Part shown: positions 43,583-52,977 of the stretch, piece by piece
Position numbering within the stretch: position 1 is the stretch's first letter
How the letters are laid out: the number at the start of each line of letters is the position of its first letter
Source: Solimonas thermocellulolyticum
GTDB lineage: Bacteria > Pseudomonadota > Gammaproteobacteria > Nevskiales > Nevskiaceae
Assembly (NCBI RefSeq): GCF_040327995.1
Contig: NZ_JBEPIJ010000011.1
Location: 1-64,000, forward strand
Length of the DNA: 64,000 nt
Direction of reading: 5' to 3'
Notes under the pieces: model-generated
Database searches by the model: none
Told to the model about the DNA's origin: nothing
What the model saw: only the letters and a program-made list of their open reading frames with translations
Made by a program: the position numbers and the translations under genes

Positions 43583-44917
43583 ATGAGCACAGCACGCGAA
43601 AACTGGGGCAGCCGGTTTGGTTTCATCATGGCCGCGGCCGGCTCGGCGGTCGGCATCGGCAACATCTGGCGCTTCCCCTACACCACGGGGACCAACGGCG
43701 GCGGTGCCTTCCTGCTGATCTATCTGGCGATCGTCATCGGCTTCGGTCTGTCGGTCGCAATCGCCGAGATGCTCGTCGGCCGCGCGGCGCAGCGCAATCC
43801 GGTGGGCGCCTTCCGCGCGCTCGGCGGCGGCGCCTGGCCGCTGGTGGGCTTTGGCGGCGTGTTGACCGGCTTTGTGATCCTCTCGTTTTACATCGTCGTC
43901 GCCGGCTGGACACTCGCCTACATCGGCTTCATGGCCAGCGGCAGCATCGACACCACCGACCCCGAACGGCTCTCGCAGGTGTTCTCGGGCTTCGTCGCCG
44001 ATCCGCTGCGGCCGATCCTGTACTCCGGCGTGTTCATGGCGCTGACTGCGTGGATCGTCGTCGGCGGCATCGCCAAGGGCATCGAGCGCTGGAACAAGAT
44101 TCTGATGCCGGCGCTGTTCGTGATCCTGCTGGTGCTGGTGCTGCGCTCGGTCACGCTCGACGGGGCCGCCGAGGGCCTGGCCTTCTTCCTCAAACCGGAC
44201 TTCGGCGCGGTCACCGCCGGAACGTTCTACGCGGCGATCGCGCAGGCGTTCTTCTCGCTATCGATCGGCATGGGCACGCTGCTGACCTACGGCTCGTATC
44301 TGTCGAAGCAGGAACACCTGCCGAAGGCGACCCTGACGGTGGCGATGATCGACACCGGCGTCGCCGTGCTCGCCGGCTTGATGATCATGCCGGCGGTGTT
44401 CGCCTTCGGCTTCGACCCCAGCGCCGGTCCGGGTTTGACCTTCGTCACGTTGCCGGCGGTGTTCGCGTCGATGCCGTTTGGCGCGGTGTTCGGCGTGCTG
44501 TTCTTCACCCTGCTCGCGATCGCGGCGCTGACTTCGGCAGTGTCCATCCTCGAACCGATGGTCAGCTACGTCGTCGACGAGCATCGATTCTCGCGCCGCA
44601 AGACCGTCATCGTCGCCAGCCTGATCTGCTTCGCACTCGGCGTGCCGGCCTCGCTGTCCTTCGGCATCTGGAGCGGCTTCACCATTGGCGGTCGCACCTG
44701 GTTCGACCTGGTGGATTTCCTCGCCAACAACATCATGCTGCCGCTGGGCGGGCTGTTCACCGCACTGTTCGTCGGCTGGGCATGGAAGCGCGCGGCGTAC
44801 GAGCTAAGCAACGAGGGCGCGCTGAAGCTGCCGTGGACGCCGGTGTGGCTGTTCGTGCTGCGCTTTCTCGCGCCGCTGGGCATTCTCTGGATCATGGCTT
44901 CGGCCCTGTTCGCCTGA
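43583..44917 (+). CDS. Sodium-dependent transporter (SNF/NSS family)
   Basis: A 444-residue inner-membrane symporter of the LeuT fold, with 11–12 helices. The first helix holds the sodium- and substrate-binding GSAVGIGNIWRFPY motif, followed by NGGGAFLLIY. The unwound helix 6 region is represented by FFSLSIGMGTLLTYGSYL. Members import amino acids with sodium. It is co-directional with the alanine symporter gene downstream (37-base gap), so both may supply amino acids under one control. The substrate is not predictable. Confidence 0.92.
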   Translation: MSTARENWGSRFGFIMAAAGSAVGIGNIWRFPYTTGTNGGGAFLLIYLAIVIGFGLSVAIAEMLVGRAAQRNPVGAFRALGGGAWPLVGFGGVLTGFVILSFYIVVAGWTLAYIGFMASGSIDTTDPERLSQVFSGFVADPLRPILYSGVFMALTAWIVVGGIAKGIERWNKILMPALFVILLVLVLRSVTLDGAAEGLAFFLKPDFGAVTAGTFYAAIAQAFFSLSIGMGTLLTYGSYLSKQEHLPKATLTVAMIDTGVAVLAGLMIMPAVFAFGFDPSAGPGLTFVTLPAVFASMPFGAVFGVLFFTLLAIAALTSAVSILEPMVSYVVDEHRFSRRKTVIVASLICFALGVPASLSFGIWSGFTIGGRTWFDLVDFLANNIMLPLGGLFTALFVGWAWKRAAYELSNEGALKLPWTPVWLFVLRFLAPLGILWIMASALFA

Positions 44918-44954
44918 ACCGAGCTGAGCCACCGATCGCCGAGGAGTCCTGCTG

Positions 44955-46604
44955 ATGGATCGCCTGTTTGCCGCCTTCGACGCCATCAACGCCGTGATGC
45001 TCGGCATGCCGACGCTGCTGTGCCTGCTCGGCGTCGGTATCGTCTTCACCGTCTGGACCGGCTTCGGCCAGTGGCGTTCGCTGACCCATGGCGTGCAACT
45101 GATCCGCGGCAAGCTGCCGGGCATCTCCGGCGAGGGCCAGGGCGCGCTATCGCACTTCCAGGCGCTGTCGGCGGCGCTGTCGGCGACGGTCGGCCTCGGC
45201 AACATCGGCGGCGTGGCGATCGCGGTGTCGATCGGCGGACCCGGTGCGGTGTTCTGGATGTGGATGGTCGGCATCGTCGGCATGGCGCTGAAGACCACCG
45301 AAGTGACGCTGTCGATGCTGTATCGCGACGTCAGCGACCCGAACGATCCGCACGGCGGCACGATGTGGGTGTGCAAGAAGGGATTCGCCGAGCTGAGCCC
45401 GAAGCTGGCGAAGCTCGGCCTCGTCGCCGGCGCGCTGTTCGCGGTCGCGTTGATTCTGTTCGGCATCACCGGCGGCAACATGTTCCAGGCGTGGAACGCG
45501 GCCGAGATCGCGCGCGCCTACTTCGGCGTGCCGACCTGGGTGTCGGGCGCGGTCATGGCGGCGCTGGTCGCCGCGGTGATTCTCGGCGGCATCCGCCGCA
45601 TCGGCAGCATCGCCAGCGTGATCGTGCCGCTGATGTGCGGGATCTACATCCTCGCCGCGATCTATGTGCTGCTGGTGAACGCCGAGCAGATCCCGGACAC
45701 CTTTGCACTGATCTTCCGCAGCGCCTTCTCGCCGGCCGAGGCCGGCGGCGCGTTCATCGGCGCGAGCATGGGTACCGCCTTCATCTTCGGTATGAAGCGC
45801 GCGCTGTTCTCGTCGGAATCCGGCATCGGCTCGGCGCCGATCGCGCACGCCGCGGTGAAGACCAAGGAGCCGGTCAGCGAGGGCGTCGTCGCCGGGCTCG
45901 AACCCTTCATCGACACGCTGATCATCTGCACCATGACCGCACTGGTGATTCTGATCACCGGCGTCTGGAACCGCGGCGCGATCGTGCCGTGGGACACGCC
46001 GCCGGCCTTGGTCGAAGTCGGCGATGCGCAGTGGGCGCCGTCGTCCTACGTGCTGCCGTCGACGGCGCACCCGAGCCTGGTCGCCGGCGACCAGGTGTTC
46101 ATCGTCACCGAGGATGCCGACGGCACGCGCGGCAAGCTGTTCGGCAACATCGTCGGCGAGGGAGCGAACCGCTCGATCGACTGGCGTCCGCTCAGCGCCG
46201 CCGAGGCGCCGCGGGTGATCGAGGCCGGCGTGTTTGCCGACTATCCGGGATCGACGCTGACCGCCAAGGCCTTCGATACGGTCCATGCCGGCCTCGGCCA
46301 ATGGATGGTGAGCTTCGCCGTCTGGGCCTTCGCCCTCTCGACGATGATCACCTGGAGCTACTACGGCGAGCAGGGCGTGATCTATCTGGCCGGCAAGACC
46401 TGGGTCGTACCGTACCGGCTGCTGTGGTGCGCGCTGATCTTCGCCACCTGCCTCGGCTACATCCGCACCGACGCCCAGATCGACACGATCAGCACCGTGG
46501 CCTTGGGCTTCATGCTGGCCGTCAACCTGCCGATGATGCTGGTGCTCGGGCCGCGCGCGATGCGCGCCTGGCACGACTACTTCCGCCGTCGCCGCCTCGC
46601 CTGA
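44955..46604 (+). CDS. Alanine/glycine:sodium symporter (AGCS) with extra loop
   Basis: A 549-residue inner-membrane symporter that imports alanine or glycine with sodium. The family signature is GALSHFQALSAALSATVGLGNIGGVA (residues about 55–80, split by a turn), with the later KRALFSSESGIGSAPIAHAA. Between about residues 335 and 430, where family members usually have a short loop, there is an insert of roughly 80–90 polar residues that forms strand-like stretches (PSLVAGDQVFIVTEDADG) and is predicted to face the periplasm. The gene lies between the SNF transporter and hemH. Confidence 0.9.
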   Translation: MDRLFAAFDAINAVMLGMPTLLCLLGVGIVFTVWTGFGQWRSLTHGVQLIRGKLPGISGEGQGALSHFQALSAALSATVGLGNIGGVAIAVSIGGPGAVFWMWMVGIVGMALKTTEVTLSMLYRDVSDPNDPHGGTMWVCKKGFAELSPKLAKLGLVAGALFAVALILFGITGGNMFQAWNAAEIARAYFGVPTWVSGAVMAALVAAVILGGIRRIGSIASVIVPLMCGIYILAAIYVLLVNAEQIPDTFALIFRSAFSPAEAGGAFIGASMGTAFIFGMKRALFSSESGIGSAPIAHAAVKTKEPVSEGVVAGLEPFIDTLIICTMTALVILITGVWNRGAIVPWDTPPALVEVGDAQWAPSSYVLPSTAHPSLVAGDQVFIVTEDADGTRGKLFGNIVGEGANRSIDWRPLSAAEAPRVIEAGVFADYPGSTLTAKAFDTVHAGLGQWMVSFAVWAFALSTMITWSYYGEQGVIYLAGKTWVVPYRLLWCALIFATCLGYIRTDAQIDTISTVALGFMLAVNLPMMLVLGPRAMRAWHDYFRRRRLA

Positions 46605-46651
46605 TCCGTGCGGATGCCACCGCTGCCGCGATGCTGGCGTAAGCTGCACGG

Positions 46652-47743
46652 ATGACGACCGACGACTTCATGGCTGCGGCCGACACCGCGCACCGGGCGG
46701 CGCCGCGCACCGGCGTGCTTTTGGTCAACCTCGGCACCCCCGATGCGCCGCACGCACCGGCGATCCGCCGCTACCTCGCCGAGTTCCTCGGCGACCCGCG
46801 CGTCGTCGAGACGCCGCGTGCGCTGTGGCTGCCGTTGCTGTACGCCGTGATCCTGCCGTTTCGCTCGCGCAAGCTGGTCCACGCCTATGCCTCGGTGTGG
46901 ACCGAACGCGGCTCGCCGCTGCTGGCGATCAGTCGCGACCAATGTACCGCCCTGCAACGGGCGCTCGGCGACGACATCGTCGTGCAACTGGCGATGCGCT
47001 ACGGTAATCCTTCGATCGCCTCGGCGTTCGCGGCCTTCGACGCCGCGGGTGTCCGCCAGGTGCTGGTGCTGCCGCTGTATCCGCAGTACTCGGCGACGAC
47101 GACGGCATCGGTCTTCGACGCCGTCTACGCGCAACTGCGCGCGCGGCGCTGGCCACCGACGCTGCGCACGATCGACGGCTACCACGACGATGCCGGCTAC
47201 ATCGCGGCGCTCGCCGCGTCGGTGCGCGCGCATTGGGACGTCCACGGCCGCGGCGAGCATCTGCTGATGTCCTTCCACTCGATCCCGCTGCGCTACTTCC
47301 AGGCCGGCGATCCGTACTACTGCCTGTGCCAGAAGACCGCGCGCCTGCTCGCCGAGGCACTGGCACTGGCGCCGTCGGCGTGGAGCGTCAGCTTTCAGTC
47401 GCGCGTCGGCCGCGCGCGTTGGCTCGCGCCGTACACCGATGAACGCATCGCCGCGCTCGCCGGCGCCGGCGTGCGCCACCTCGACGTGATCTGCCCGGGC
47501 TTCGCTGCCGACTGTCTGGAAACGCTCGAAGAGGTCTCGCTGCGCTACGGCGAGGCCTTCGTCGCCGCCGGCGGCGCAGCGCTGCGCTACATCCCGGCCC
47601 TCAACGCCCAGAGCGCGCACATCGACGCGCTCGCCGCGCTGCTGCGCAAGCATCTGCACGGCTGGCCGACGGCGACGGGCATCGACGGTGACGTGGTCGA
47701 GCAGCGTCAGCACCGCGCGCGAAGCCTGCTGCGGACGCTCTGA
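46652..47743 (+). CDS. hemH: Ferrochelatase
   Basis: A 363-residue enzyme that inserts Fe(II) into protoporphyrin IX, the last step of haem b synthesis. N-terminal motif GVLLVNLGTPDAP, metal-site His in SFHSIPLRYFQ, and the later VCPGF-like DVICPGFAADCLETLEE with the catalytic Glu are present. Cys residues near YYCLCQKTA suit a metal site but are not enough to claim an iron–sulfur cluster. It is last in a run of rightward genes and converges on fliD with a 23-base gap. Confidence 0.95.
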   Translation: MTTDDFMAAADTAHRAAPRTGVLLVNLGTPDAPHAPAIRRYLAEFLGDPRVVETPRALWLPLLYAVILPFRSRKLVHAYASVWTERGSPLLAISRDQCTALQRALGDDIVVQLAMRYGNPSIASAFAAFDAAGVRQVLVLPLYPQYSATTTASVFDAVYAQLRARRWPPTLRTIDGYHDDAGYIAALAASVRAHWDVHGRGEHLLMSFHSIPLRYFQAGDPYYCLCQKTARLLAEALALAPSAWSVSFQSRVGRARWLAPYTDERIAALAGAGVRHLDVICPGFAADCLETLEEVSLRYGEAFVAAGGAALRYIPALNAQSAHIDALAALLRKHLHGWPTATGIDGDVVEQRQHRARSLLRTL

Positions 47744-47766
47744 CCCGTCTGCGGCCGCTGCTCGCC

Positions 47767-49095
47767 CTACTTCTGCTTCGCGGTGAGCAGATTCAAACTG
47801 GCGAGCTGCTGCGTGAGATAGCTGCTGGTGCCGTTCATCTGCGCGATCAACGTATCGAGTGCGGTGAATTGCGCGCGATAGCGACTCTCGACGCGTTGCA
47901 TGCGCAGATCGAGCGCGTCTTGCTGCCGCGTCAGGTCCTGCAATCGCGTCTGCAGCGAGTCCGTGCGGGCGCTCACCTGTCCGTCGTCACCGACGATACC
48001 GTCGAGCACCTGGATCAGACGCTCGGCGTATCCGCCCTCGCCGGCGAACAGCTGGGCCACACCGCCGCCATCGTTCTTCAGCGCATCGGTTAGTGCGCTC
48101 GCATCCAGCTTGAGCGTGCCGTCGGTCTGCGTCGCGATGCCGATCTCGGACAAGAAGCGCAGCGCGCCGCCGTCGTTGCCGGTGCCGAGTACGCCGCGCA
48201 GCGCCTGCATCGCGCCGCGCACGGTGATGTCGCCGGTGAGCGGAGCGGCCTGGCGCTTGTCGGCGTCGTAGCGGGTCAGCGAGTGGATGGTGTTGACCGC
48301 GGCGTTGTAGGCATTGACGAAGGCACTGATCGCCTTGTGCGCGGCGTCGTGATCCTGGGCGACGACCAGCCGATGGCGTACGCCCGGTTCGGCCGCCACG
48401 AGGTCGAGCGTGACGCCGTCGATCGCGCCGGTCACGGTGTTCGACGCCGAGGCGTAATCGAAGCCCTCGATGCGCAGATGGGCGTCGGCCGCCGCCTGCC
48501 GCTCGGCGAACGCCATGCCGTCGACGCTGATCTGATGGGCCAGACCGGTCGCGGTCGCGGTCAGCAACAGACGGGTGCCGCCAGTCTCGTTGACCAGTGT
48601 GGCGCTGACGCCGGTGTTGTCGGCGGCTTCGTTGATCAGTCGCCGCAGGTCGGCCAGCGTGTTGCTGCCGTCGCGCAAAGTGACGGTGAAGGATGCGCCG
48701 CCGACCTGGATGTCGATGTCGCCGTTGGCAAGGACGGTGCCGGCGCCGTCGAGGTAGGCCCCGCTCACCAGTTTGTGAGCGCGTGCCAGCGCCACGACCT
48801 CGACCTCGTATTCGCCGGCGACCGCGGCAGCGCTCGCGCTGGCGGTGAAGGTCTCGGGCCGCGTGCTCGTGGCCTTGAGCGTCGCCAGCGCGCCGCTACG
48901 CAGGGCATCGAGCTTGCTGCGCACGTCGGACAGCGCGCCCTTGAAGGTGCCGATGGCCGAAAGCTGCACATTGATCCGCGACTGCGCGGTACTCAGGCGG
49001 GTCTGTGCCGGCGCGCGTTCGGCGGCGACGAGTTGCGACACCAGCGAGGCGATGTCGAGTCCGGAACCGACGCCGAGCGAGGAGAGGTTCGCCAT
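47767..49095 (-). CDS. fliD: Flagellar hook-associated protein 2 (filament cap)
   Basis: A 442-residue cap protein that sits at the tip of the flagellar filament and guides flagellin assembly. The N-terminal FliD domain (SLGVGSGLDIASLVSQLVAAE) and the C-terminal coiled-coil part (LTRQQDALDLRMQRVESRYRAQFTALDTLI in two stretches) are both present. The start at 49095 places the protein at normal length. The upstream flaG gene is 11 bases away and fliC beyond, forming a fliC–flaG–fliD block. No fliS chaperone gene follows, although one often does in pseudomonads. Confidence 0.93.
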   Translation of the reverse strand: MANLSSLGVGSGLDIASLVSQLVAAERAPAQTRLSTAQSRINVQLSAIGTFKGALSDVRSKLDALRSGALATLKATSTRPETFTASASAAAVAGEYEVEVVALARAHKLVSGAYLDGAGTVLANGDIDIQVGGASFTVTLRDGSNTLADLRRLINEAADNTGVSATLVNETGGTRLLLTATATGLAHQISVDGMAFAERQAAADAHLRIEGFDYASASNTVTGAIDGVTLDLVAAEPGVRHRLVVAQDHDAAHKAISAFVNAYNAAVNTIHSLTRYDADKRQAAPLTGDITVRGAMQALRGVLGTGNDGGALRFLSEIGIATQTDGTLKLDASALTDALKNDGGGVAQLFAGEGGYAERLIQVLDGIVGDDGQVSARTDSLQTRLQDLTRQQDALDLRMQRVESRYRAQFTALDTLIAQMNGTSSYLTQQLASLNLLTAKQK

Positions 49096-49106
49096 GGTTC
49101 TTGCAC

Positions 49107-49454
49107 TCAGACGGTGGCCTCGATCAGCGCGGCGCGGGCCTCGCGCAGCATGCGCGCGATGCGCAGCACTTCCTCCGCCGGGATCTGGCGCAGCACTCTG
49201 CCGTCGCGCGCATCGCGCAGGGTCACGATCACGCGGTCCAGATCGCGGTCGATGCGAAACTCGAGTTCGGCACCGGCAGCCTGGACCTGGTGTTGCAGTG
49301 CCTGCACCGCCGCGTCCAGGTCGCCGGCGGGTGAAGCCGCGAGCGCGCCGGACGGCGCCGGTGCGGGCATCGTCCGCGGCGTCGTGGCAACGGCCGGCAC
49401 ACCGCTGCCAGCGGCAGCGGCCGCAGCCGACACGGCGGGGATGGACTCGCTCAC
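49107..49454 (-). CDS. flaG: FlaG family protein
   Basis: A 115-residue flagellar protein. The N-terminal half is A/S/P-rich and disordered. The conserved C-terminal half (LEFRIDRDLDRVIVTLRDARDGRVLRQIPAEEVL in two pieces) is the FlaG domain, which in pseudomonads and Vibrio limits flagellar length or affects filament structure. It starts with GTG. It lies between fliC and fliD. Confidence 0.9.
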   Translation of the reverse strand: MSESIPAVSAAAAAAGSGVPAVATTPRTMPAPAPSGALAASPAGDLDAAVQALQHQVQAAGAELEFRIDRDLDRVIVTLRDARDGRVLRQIPAEEVLRIARMLREARAALIEATV

Positions 49455-49486
49455 GACTTGGCTTCCCGGACCGTTTGCGCCGCAGC

Positions 49487-49516
49487 GGCCCCCGGGGCGT
49501 CGAGCGCCCGGGGGCC
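49487..49516 (-). terminator. GC-rich hairpin after fliC
   Basis: A near-perfect inverted repeat of GGCCCCCGGGGCG and CGCCCGGGGGCC with a five-base loop lies between fliC and flaG, 10 bases after the fliC stop. No T-run follows on the minus strand, so it may attenuate rather than end transcription, or protect the abundant flagellin mRNA. Confidence 0.6.
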
Positions 49517-49526
49517 TTCATCGACC

Positions 49527-50681
49527 TCAGCGCTGGAGCAGGCTGAGGACGTTCTGCGGCAACGAGTTGGCCTGGGCCAGCATGGCCGTGCCGGCCTGCT
49601 GCAGGATCTGCGCGCGCGTCAGATTGGCCGTTTCCTTGGCGAAGTCCGCGTCCTGGATGCGCGAACGCGCGGCCGACAGATTCTCCGCGGTGGTCGACAA
49701 AGACTGCACCACCGACTCGAAGCGGTTCTGGATCGCACCGAGCGTCGCACGCGCCGAGTTCACCTGAGCGAGCGCGCTGTCCATCTGCCGGATCGCCAGC
49801 GAGGCCCCGGCGAACGAGGTGACGCTGAGCGTGGTCAGGCCGTTGGTCGTCGTCGCGGTGGCGCTGCCGTCACCGCCGCCGACGTTGAACCCGGTCACCG
49901 AACCGTCGTCGTTGCCGGTCACGGTGATGTCGGCATCGGAGGTGAGCACGATGCGGCCGTTGACGGCATCGAAGGCGGCGCTGACGCCATGCTGCGTGGA
50001 GGTGTTGTTGATGGCATCGATGACCTGCCCGACACGCTGGTTGATCGAGCCGGCTGCACCGATCGCGGTGCTGACGTCGACGCCGTTGATGACCAGATCG
50101 CCGGCGGTGGCTGCGGCGAGATTGGAGATACCGCTGGTCGCGCTCGACTGACCGGTGGCCGAGGTCACCGACGACAGCGCGGCAGTGTTGGCGTCCACCA
50201 GCGAGGAGATCGAGATCGTCTCTCCGGCGTTGGCGCCGACCTGGAACACCGCCGAGGTGAAGCTGCCGTCGAGCAGCTTGACGCCGTTGAACTCGGTCTG
50301 GTTGGCCACGCGGTCGATTTCCGACAGCAACTGCGTGACTTCGGCCTGCAACGCAGTGCGATCCGTGCTGCTGTTGGTGGCGTTGGCCGACTGTACCGCG
50401 AGCTCGCGGATACGCTGCAGGTTGTTGGTGACCTGGGCCAGCGCACCTTCGGCAGTCTGCGCCAGCGAGATGCCGTCGTTGGCGTTGCGCTGCGCCTGGT
50501 TGAGGCCGCGGATCTGCGAGCTGAAGCGCTCGCTGATGGCCAGGCCTGCCGCATCGTCCTTGGCACTGTTGATGCGCAGACCCGAGGACAGGCGCTGCAG
50601 CGAGGTGGCGAGGGAAGACTGTGAGGTCGTCAGATTGCGCTGGGCATTGAGCGACATCACGTTGGTGTTGATGACTTGCAT
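49527..50681 (-). CDS. fliC: Flagellin
   Basis: A 384-residue flagellar filament subunit. The N-terminal D0/D1 region opens MQVINTNVMSLNAQRNL and continues RLSSGLRINSAKDDAAGLAI. The C-terminal D0 reads QILQQAGTAMLAQANSLP with the usual LLQR end. The middle D2 (about 170–270) is variable, rich in S/T/A and small for the family. Expression is likely driven by the sigma-28 promoter about 100 bases upstream. The start codon is set by the family N-terminus. Confidence 0.96.
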   Translation of the reverse strand: MQVINTNVMSLNAQRNLTTSQSSLATSLQRLSSGLRINSAKDDAAGLAISERFSSQIRGLNQAQRNANDGISLAQTAEGALAQVTNNLQRIRELAVQSANATNSSTDRTALQAEVTQLLSEIDRVANQTEFNGVKLLDGSFTSAVFQVGANAGETISISSLVDANTAALSSVTSATGQSSATSGISNLAAATAGDLVINGVDVSTAIGAAGSINQRVGQVIDAINNTSTQHGVSAAFDAVNGRIVLTSDADITVTGNDDGSVTGFNVGGGDGSATATTTNGLTTLSVTSFAGASLAIRQMDSALAQVNSARATLGAIQNRFESVVQSLSTTAENLSAARSRIQDADFAKETANLTRAQILQQAGTAMLAQANSLPQNVLSLLQR

Positions 50682-50782
50682 GAAGGGCTCCTCGTGAGGT
50701 TGAACCGGAGCCGGGCCGCGAGGCTCCGCTCCTGCCGCAGCGGTCCCGTTGCCGGGAGTGAGTGTCGCCGCTGTTGACGTCC

Positions 50783-50809
50783 TTATCGGAGCGCAGCCCG
50801 CAAACTTGA
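50783..50809 (-). promoter_or_regulatory. Sigma-28 (FliA) promoter of fliC
   Basis: Read leftward, TCAAGTTT (50809–50802), an 11-base spacer and TCCGATAA (50790–50783) match the sigma-28 consensus TAAAGTTT-N11-GCCGATAA at 14 of 16 positions. The fliC start codon lies about 100 bases further on. Confidence 0.85.
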
Positions 50810-50881
50810 GCGAATTCTCCTACACGGGACGAACGGCACGAGGCGCCGGGACCAACGGCGTAGCGACCGCTTGCCTCGGTA

Positions 50882-51643
50882 TCAGGCCAGTTCGGCGTCG
50901 ACGAAACCGGCGGCCGCGCGCGCATCGAGGTTCAACGGCGGATGCAGGCGCACGCCGTGCTCGCGCAGCAGGTGGCGAAAGGTCGCGACCGGCTCGATGC
51001 CGCGCTGCGCGCACAGATGCCGGAACCAGCGCGTGCCGATGGCGACGTGGCGCACCTCTTCGCGCAGGATCAGGTCGAGAATCGCCAGCGTGTCGCCATC
51101 GCCGACCTCGCGCACGCGGTTCATCATGCCCGGCGTGACGTCGAGCCCGCGTGCTTCGAGCACGCGCGGCACCAGCGCCATGCGCAGCAGCGGATCGTGC
51201 GCGGTCTTCTCGGCGGCTTCCCACAGACCGTTGTGCGCGCAAAAGTCGCCGTAGTCGCGGCCAAGCCGCTGCAGCCGCGCACGCAGCAGCGAAAAGTGCC
51301 GGGCCTCGTCACGGGCGACGCTGAGCCAGTCGACGTAGAAAGCATCCGGCAGCGCGTCGAAGCGGCAGACCGCATCGAGCGCGAGATTGATCGCGTTGAA
51401 CTCGATGTGCGCCACCGCATGCAGCAGCGCGCAGCGTCCTTCCAGGCTGCCGACGGCGCGCCTCGGCACCGCGCGCGGATGCACCAGCACGGGCTTGTCC
51501 GGTCGTCCCGGCACGCGTCGCCAGTCGAATGCCTGCGCCGGGGGCTCGCCGGTGATGGGCGCGTCGATCGCCATCACTGCGGCGCATTTTCGCAGCGGAT
51601 CGGTTTCGACCAGCGCGGCGAACGCCGCGGCGCGCGCCGTCAT
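50882..51643 (-). CDS. DUF455 ferritin-like protein
   Basis: A 253-residue predicted di-iron protein. Ferritin-like helices carry Glu/His pairs: VAHIEFNAI (about residue 80), DEARHFSLL (about 110), and ILREEVRHVAIG (about 198), which together suit a two-metal centre. Members are annotated as DUF455, and some are compared with the tRNA hydroxylase MiaE; their reaction is unknown. The start overlaps the metZ stop by four bases (ATGA), so it is translated with the methionine gene. Confidence 0.87.
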   Translation of the reverse strand: MTARAAAFAALVETDPLRKCAAVMAIDAPITGEPPAQAFDWRRVPGRPDKPVLVHPRAVPRRAVGSLEGRCALLHAVAHIEFNAINLALDAVCRFDALPDAFYVDWLSVARDEARHFSLLRARLQRLGRDYGDFCAHNGLWEAAEKTAHDPLLRMALVPRVLEARGLDVTPGMMNRVREVGDGDTLAILDLILREEVRHVAIGTRWFRHLCAQRGIEPVATFRHLLREHGVRLHPPLNLDARAAAGFVDAELA

Positions 51644-52836
51644 CGCAGGGTGGCCAGACCGCGCGCGAGATCGGCGATGATGTCGCGAGTGTCTTCGAGG
51701 CCGACCGCGACGCGCACCAGGCCTTCGGTGATGCCGGCGGCGTCGCGCGCCTGCTGACTGATGCGCCCATGCGTGGTCGTCGCCGGATGCGTGATGGTGG
51801 TGCGCGTGTCGCCGAGATTCGCCGTGATCGACAGCATGCGGGTCGCATCGATCAGCCGCCAGGCCGCCTCGCGGCCGCCCTCGACCTCAAAGCTGACGAT
51901 GGCGCCATAGCCGTGCTGCTGACGCTGCGCGAGCACGTGCTGCGGGTGGCTCGCCAGCCCCGGATAGAACACGCGCACGACGCTGGGCTGCCGCTCCAGC
52001 CACTCGGCCACGGCGCGCGCGTTCTCGCAGTGCGCGCGCATGCGTACGCCCAGGGTTTCGAGCCCCTTGAGGAACAGCCAGGCGTTGAACGGGCTCATGC
52101 ACGGCCCGGCAGTGCGCATGAAGCCGAACACGTCCTTGCCCACGCGCTCGGCGTCACCGACGATCGCGCCGCCGATGCCGCGGCCCTGACCGTCGATGTA
52201 CTTGGTCGCCGAGTGGATGACGAAATCGGCGCCGAGTTTGAGCGGCTGCTGCAGCACCGGCGTCAAAAAGCAGTTGTCGACGCACAGCCAGGCGCCGTGT
52301 GCGTGCGCAAGCTGCGCCAGCGCGGCGATGTCGGTGAGCTCGCACAGCGGGTTCGACGGCGTCTCGACGAACAGCAATTTGGTGTTCGGCTGCAGCGCGG
52401 CCTTCCACGCCGCCACATCCGCGGTCGTGTCGACGTAGCTGGTCGTCACGCCGAAACGGCCGAGCACGTTGTTGAACAGGTTGACGGTGGCGCCGAACAG
52501 ACCGCGCGCGGCGAGGATGTGATCGCCCTGCTTGAGCAAGGCCAGGCAAAGGCTCAGCACCGCCGCCATGCCGCTGGCCGTGGCGACGCAGCTCTGGCCA
52601 CCCTCCATCGCCGCGAGTCGGCGTTCGAAGGCCTCGACCGTCGGATTGGTGAAGCGCGAATAGACGTAGCCTGGCGCCTCGCCCTGGAACACCGCCGCCG
52701 CCTCGGCCGCGCTGCGAAAGACGTAGCTCGAGGTCATCGACACCGAGGCCGAATGTTCGCGGTTGGCTGTGCGCGGCTCCGCGGCGCGGATGCCGAGCGT
52801 CGAGGATCCCCACTCCGGATCGAAGGATTCAGTCAC
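51640..52836 (-). CDS. metZ: O-succinylhomoserine sulfhydrylase
   Basis: A 398-residue PLP enzyme that joins sulfide to O-succinylhomoserine to give homocysteine. The PLP lysine is in HSATKYIDGQGR. The N-terminal region contains SMTSSYVFRSAAEAAAVF and PGYVYSRFTNPT. The GTG start (with a good GGGAG site) is chosen because conserved sequence (TESFDPEWG, then TLGIRA) begins directly after it. The gene sits downstream of purF, as in pseudomonads, from which MetZ identity over MetB/MetC is drawn. A terminator separates it from purF. Confidence 0.92.
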   Translation of the reverse strand: MTESFDPEWGSSTLGIRAAEPRTANREHSASVSMTSSYVFRSAAEAAAVFQGEAPGYVYSRFTNPTVEAFERRLAAMEGGQSCVATASGMAAVLSLCLALLKQGDHILAARGLFGATVNLFNNVLGRFGVTTSYVDTTADVAAWKAALQPNTKLLFVETPSNPLCELTDIAALAQLAHAHGAWLCVDNCFLTPVLQQPLKLGADFVIHSATKYIDGQGRGIGGAIVGDAERVGKDVFGFMRTAGPCMSPFNAWLFLKGLETLGVRMRAHCENARAVAEWLERQPSVVRVFYPGLASHPQHVLAQRQQHGYGAIVSFEVEGGREAAWRLIDATRMLSITANLGDTRTTITHPATTTHGRISQQARDAAGITEGLVRVAVGLEDTRDIIADLARGLATLR

Positions 52837-52857
52837 AGCACAAGCTCCCGAAAACGC

Positions 52858-52894
52858 GATAAGCCCGTTTGCCGAAGGGCTAAACGGGCTTATC
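52858..52894 (-). terminator. Rho-independent terminator after purF
   Basis: A 13-base perfect stem (GATAAGCCCGTTT / AAACGGGCTTATC) with an 11-base loop lies between purF and metZ. On the minus strand it is followed within three bases by TTTT. It also lies in the metZ leader, so partial read-through could regulate metZ. Confidence 0.8.
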
Positions 52895-52977
52895 ACCGTT
52901 TAGCTGGATTTATAGAGCGCCCGCAAGCAGGTCCAAATCGGCGCAACCGCGGACCATAGCGGCAAGGCGGCGGCAAC

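Noticed and set aside
52837..52977. SAM or SAH riboswitch in the metZ leader
   Set aside because: Only one long hairpin followed by a T-run is visible. The multi-helix core of SAM-I, SAM-II or SAH riboswitches is not there; it reads as the purF terminator.
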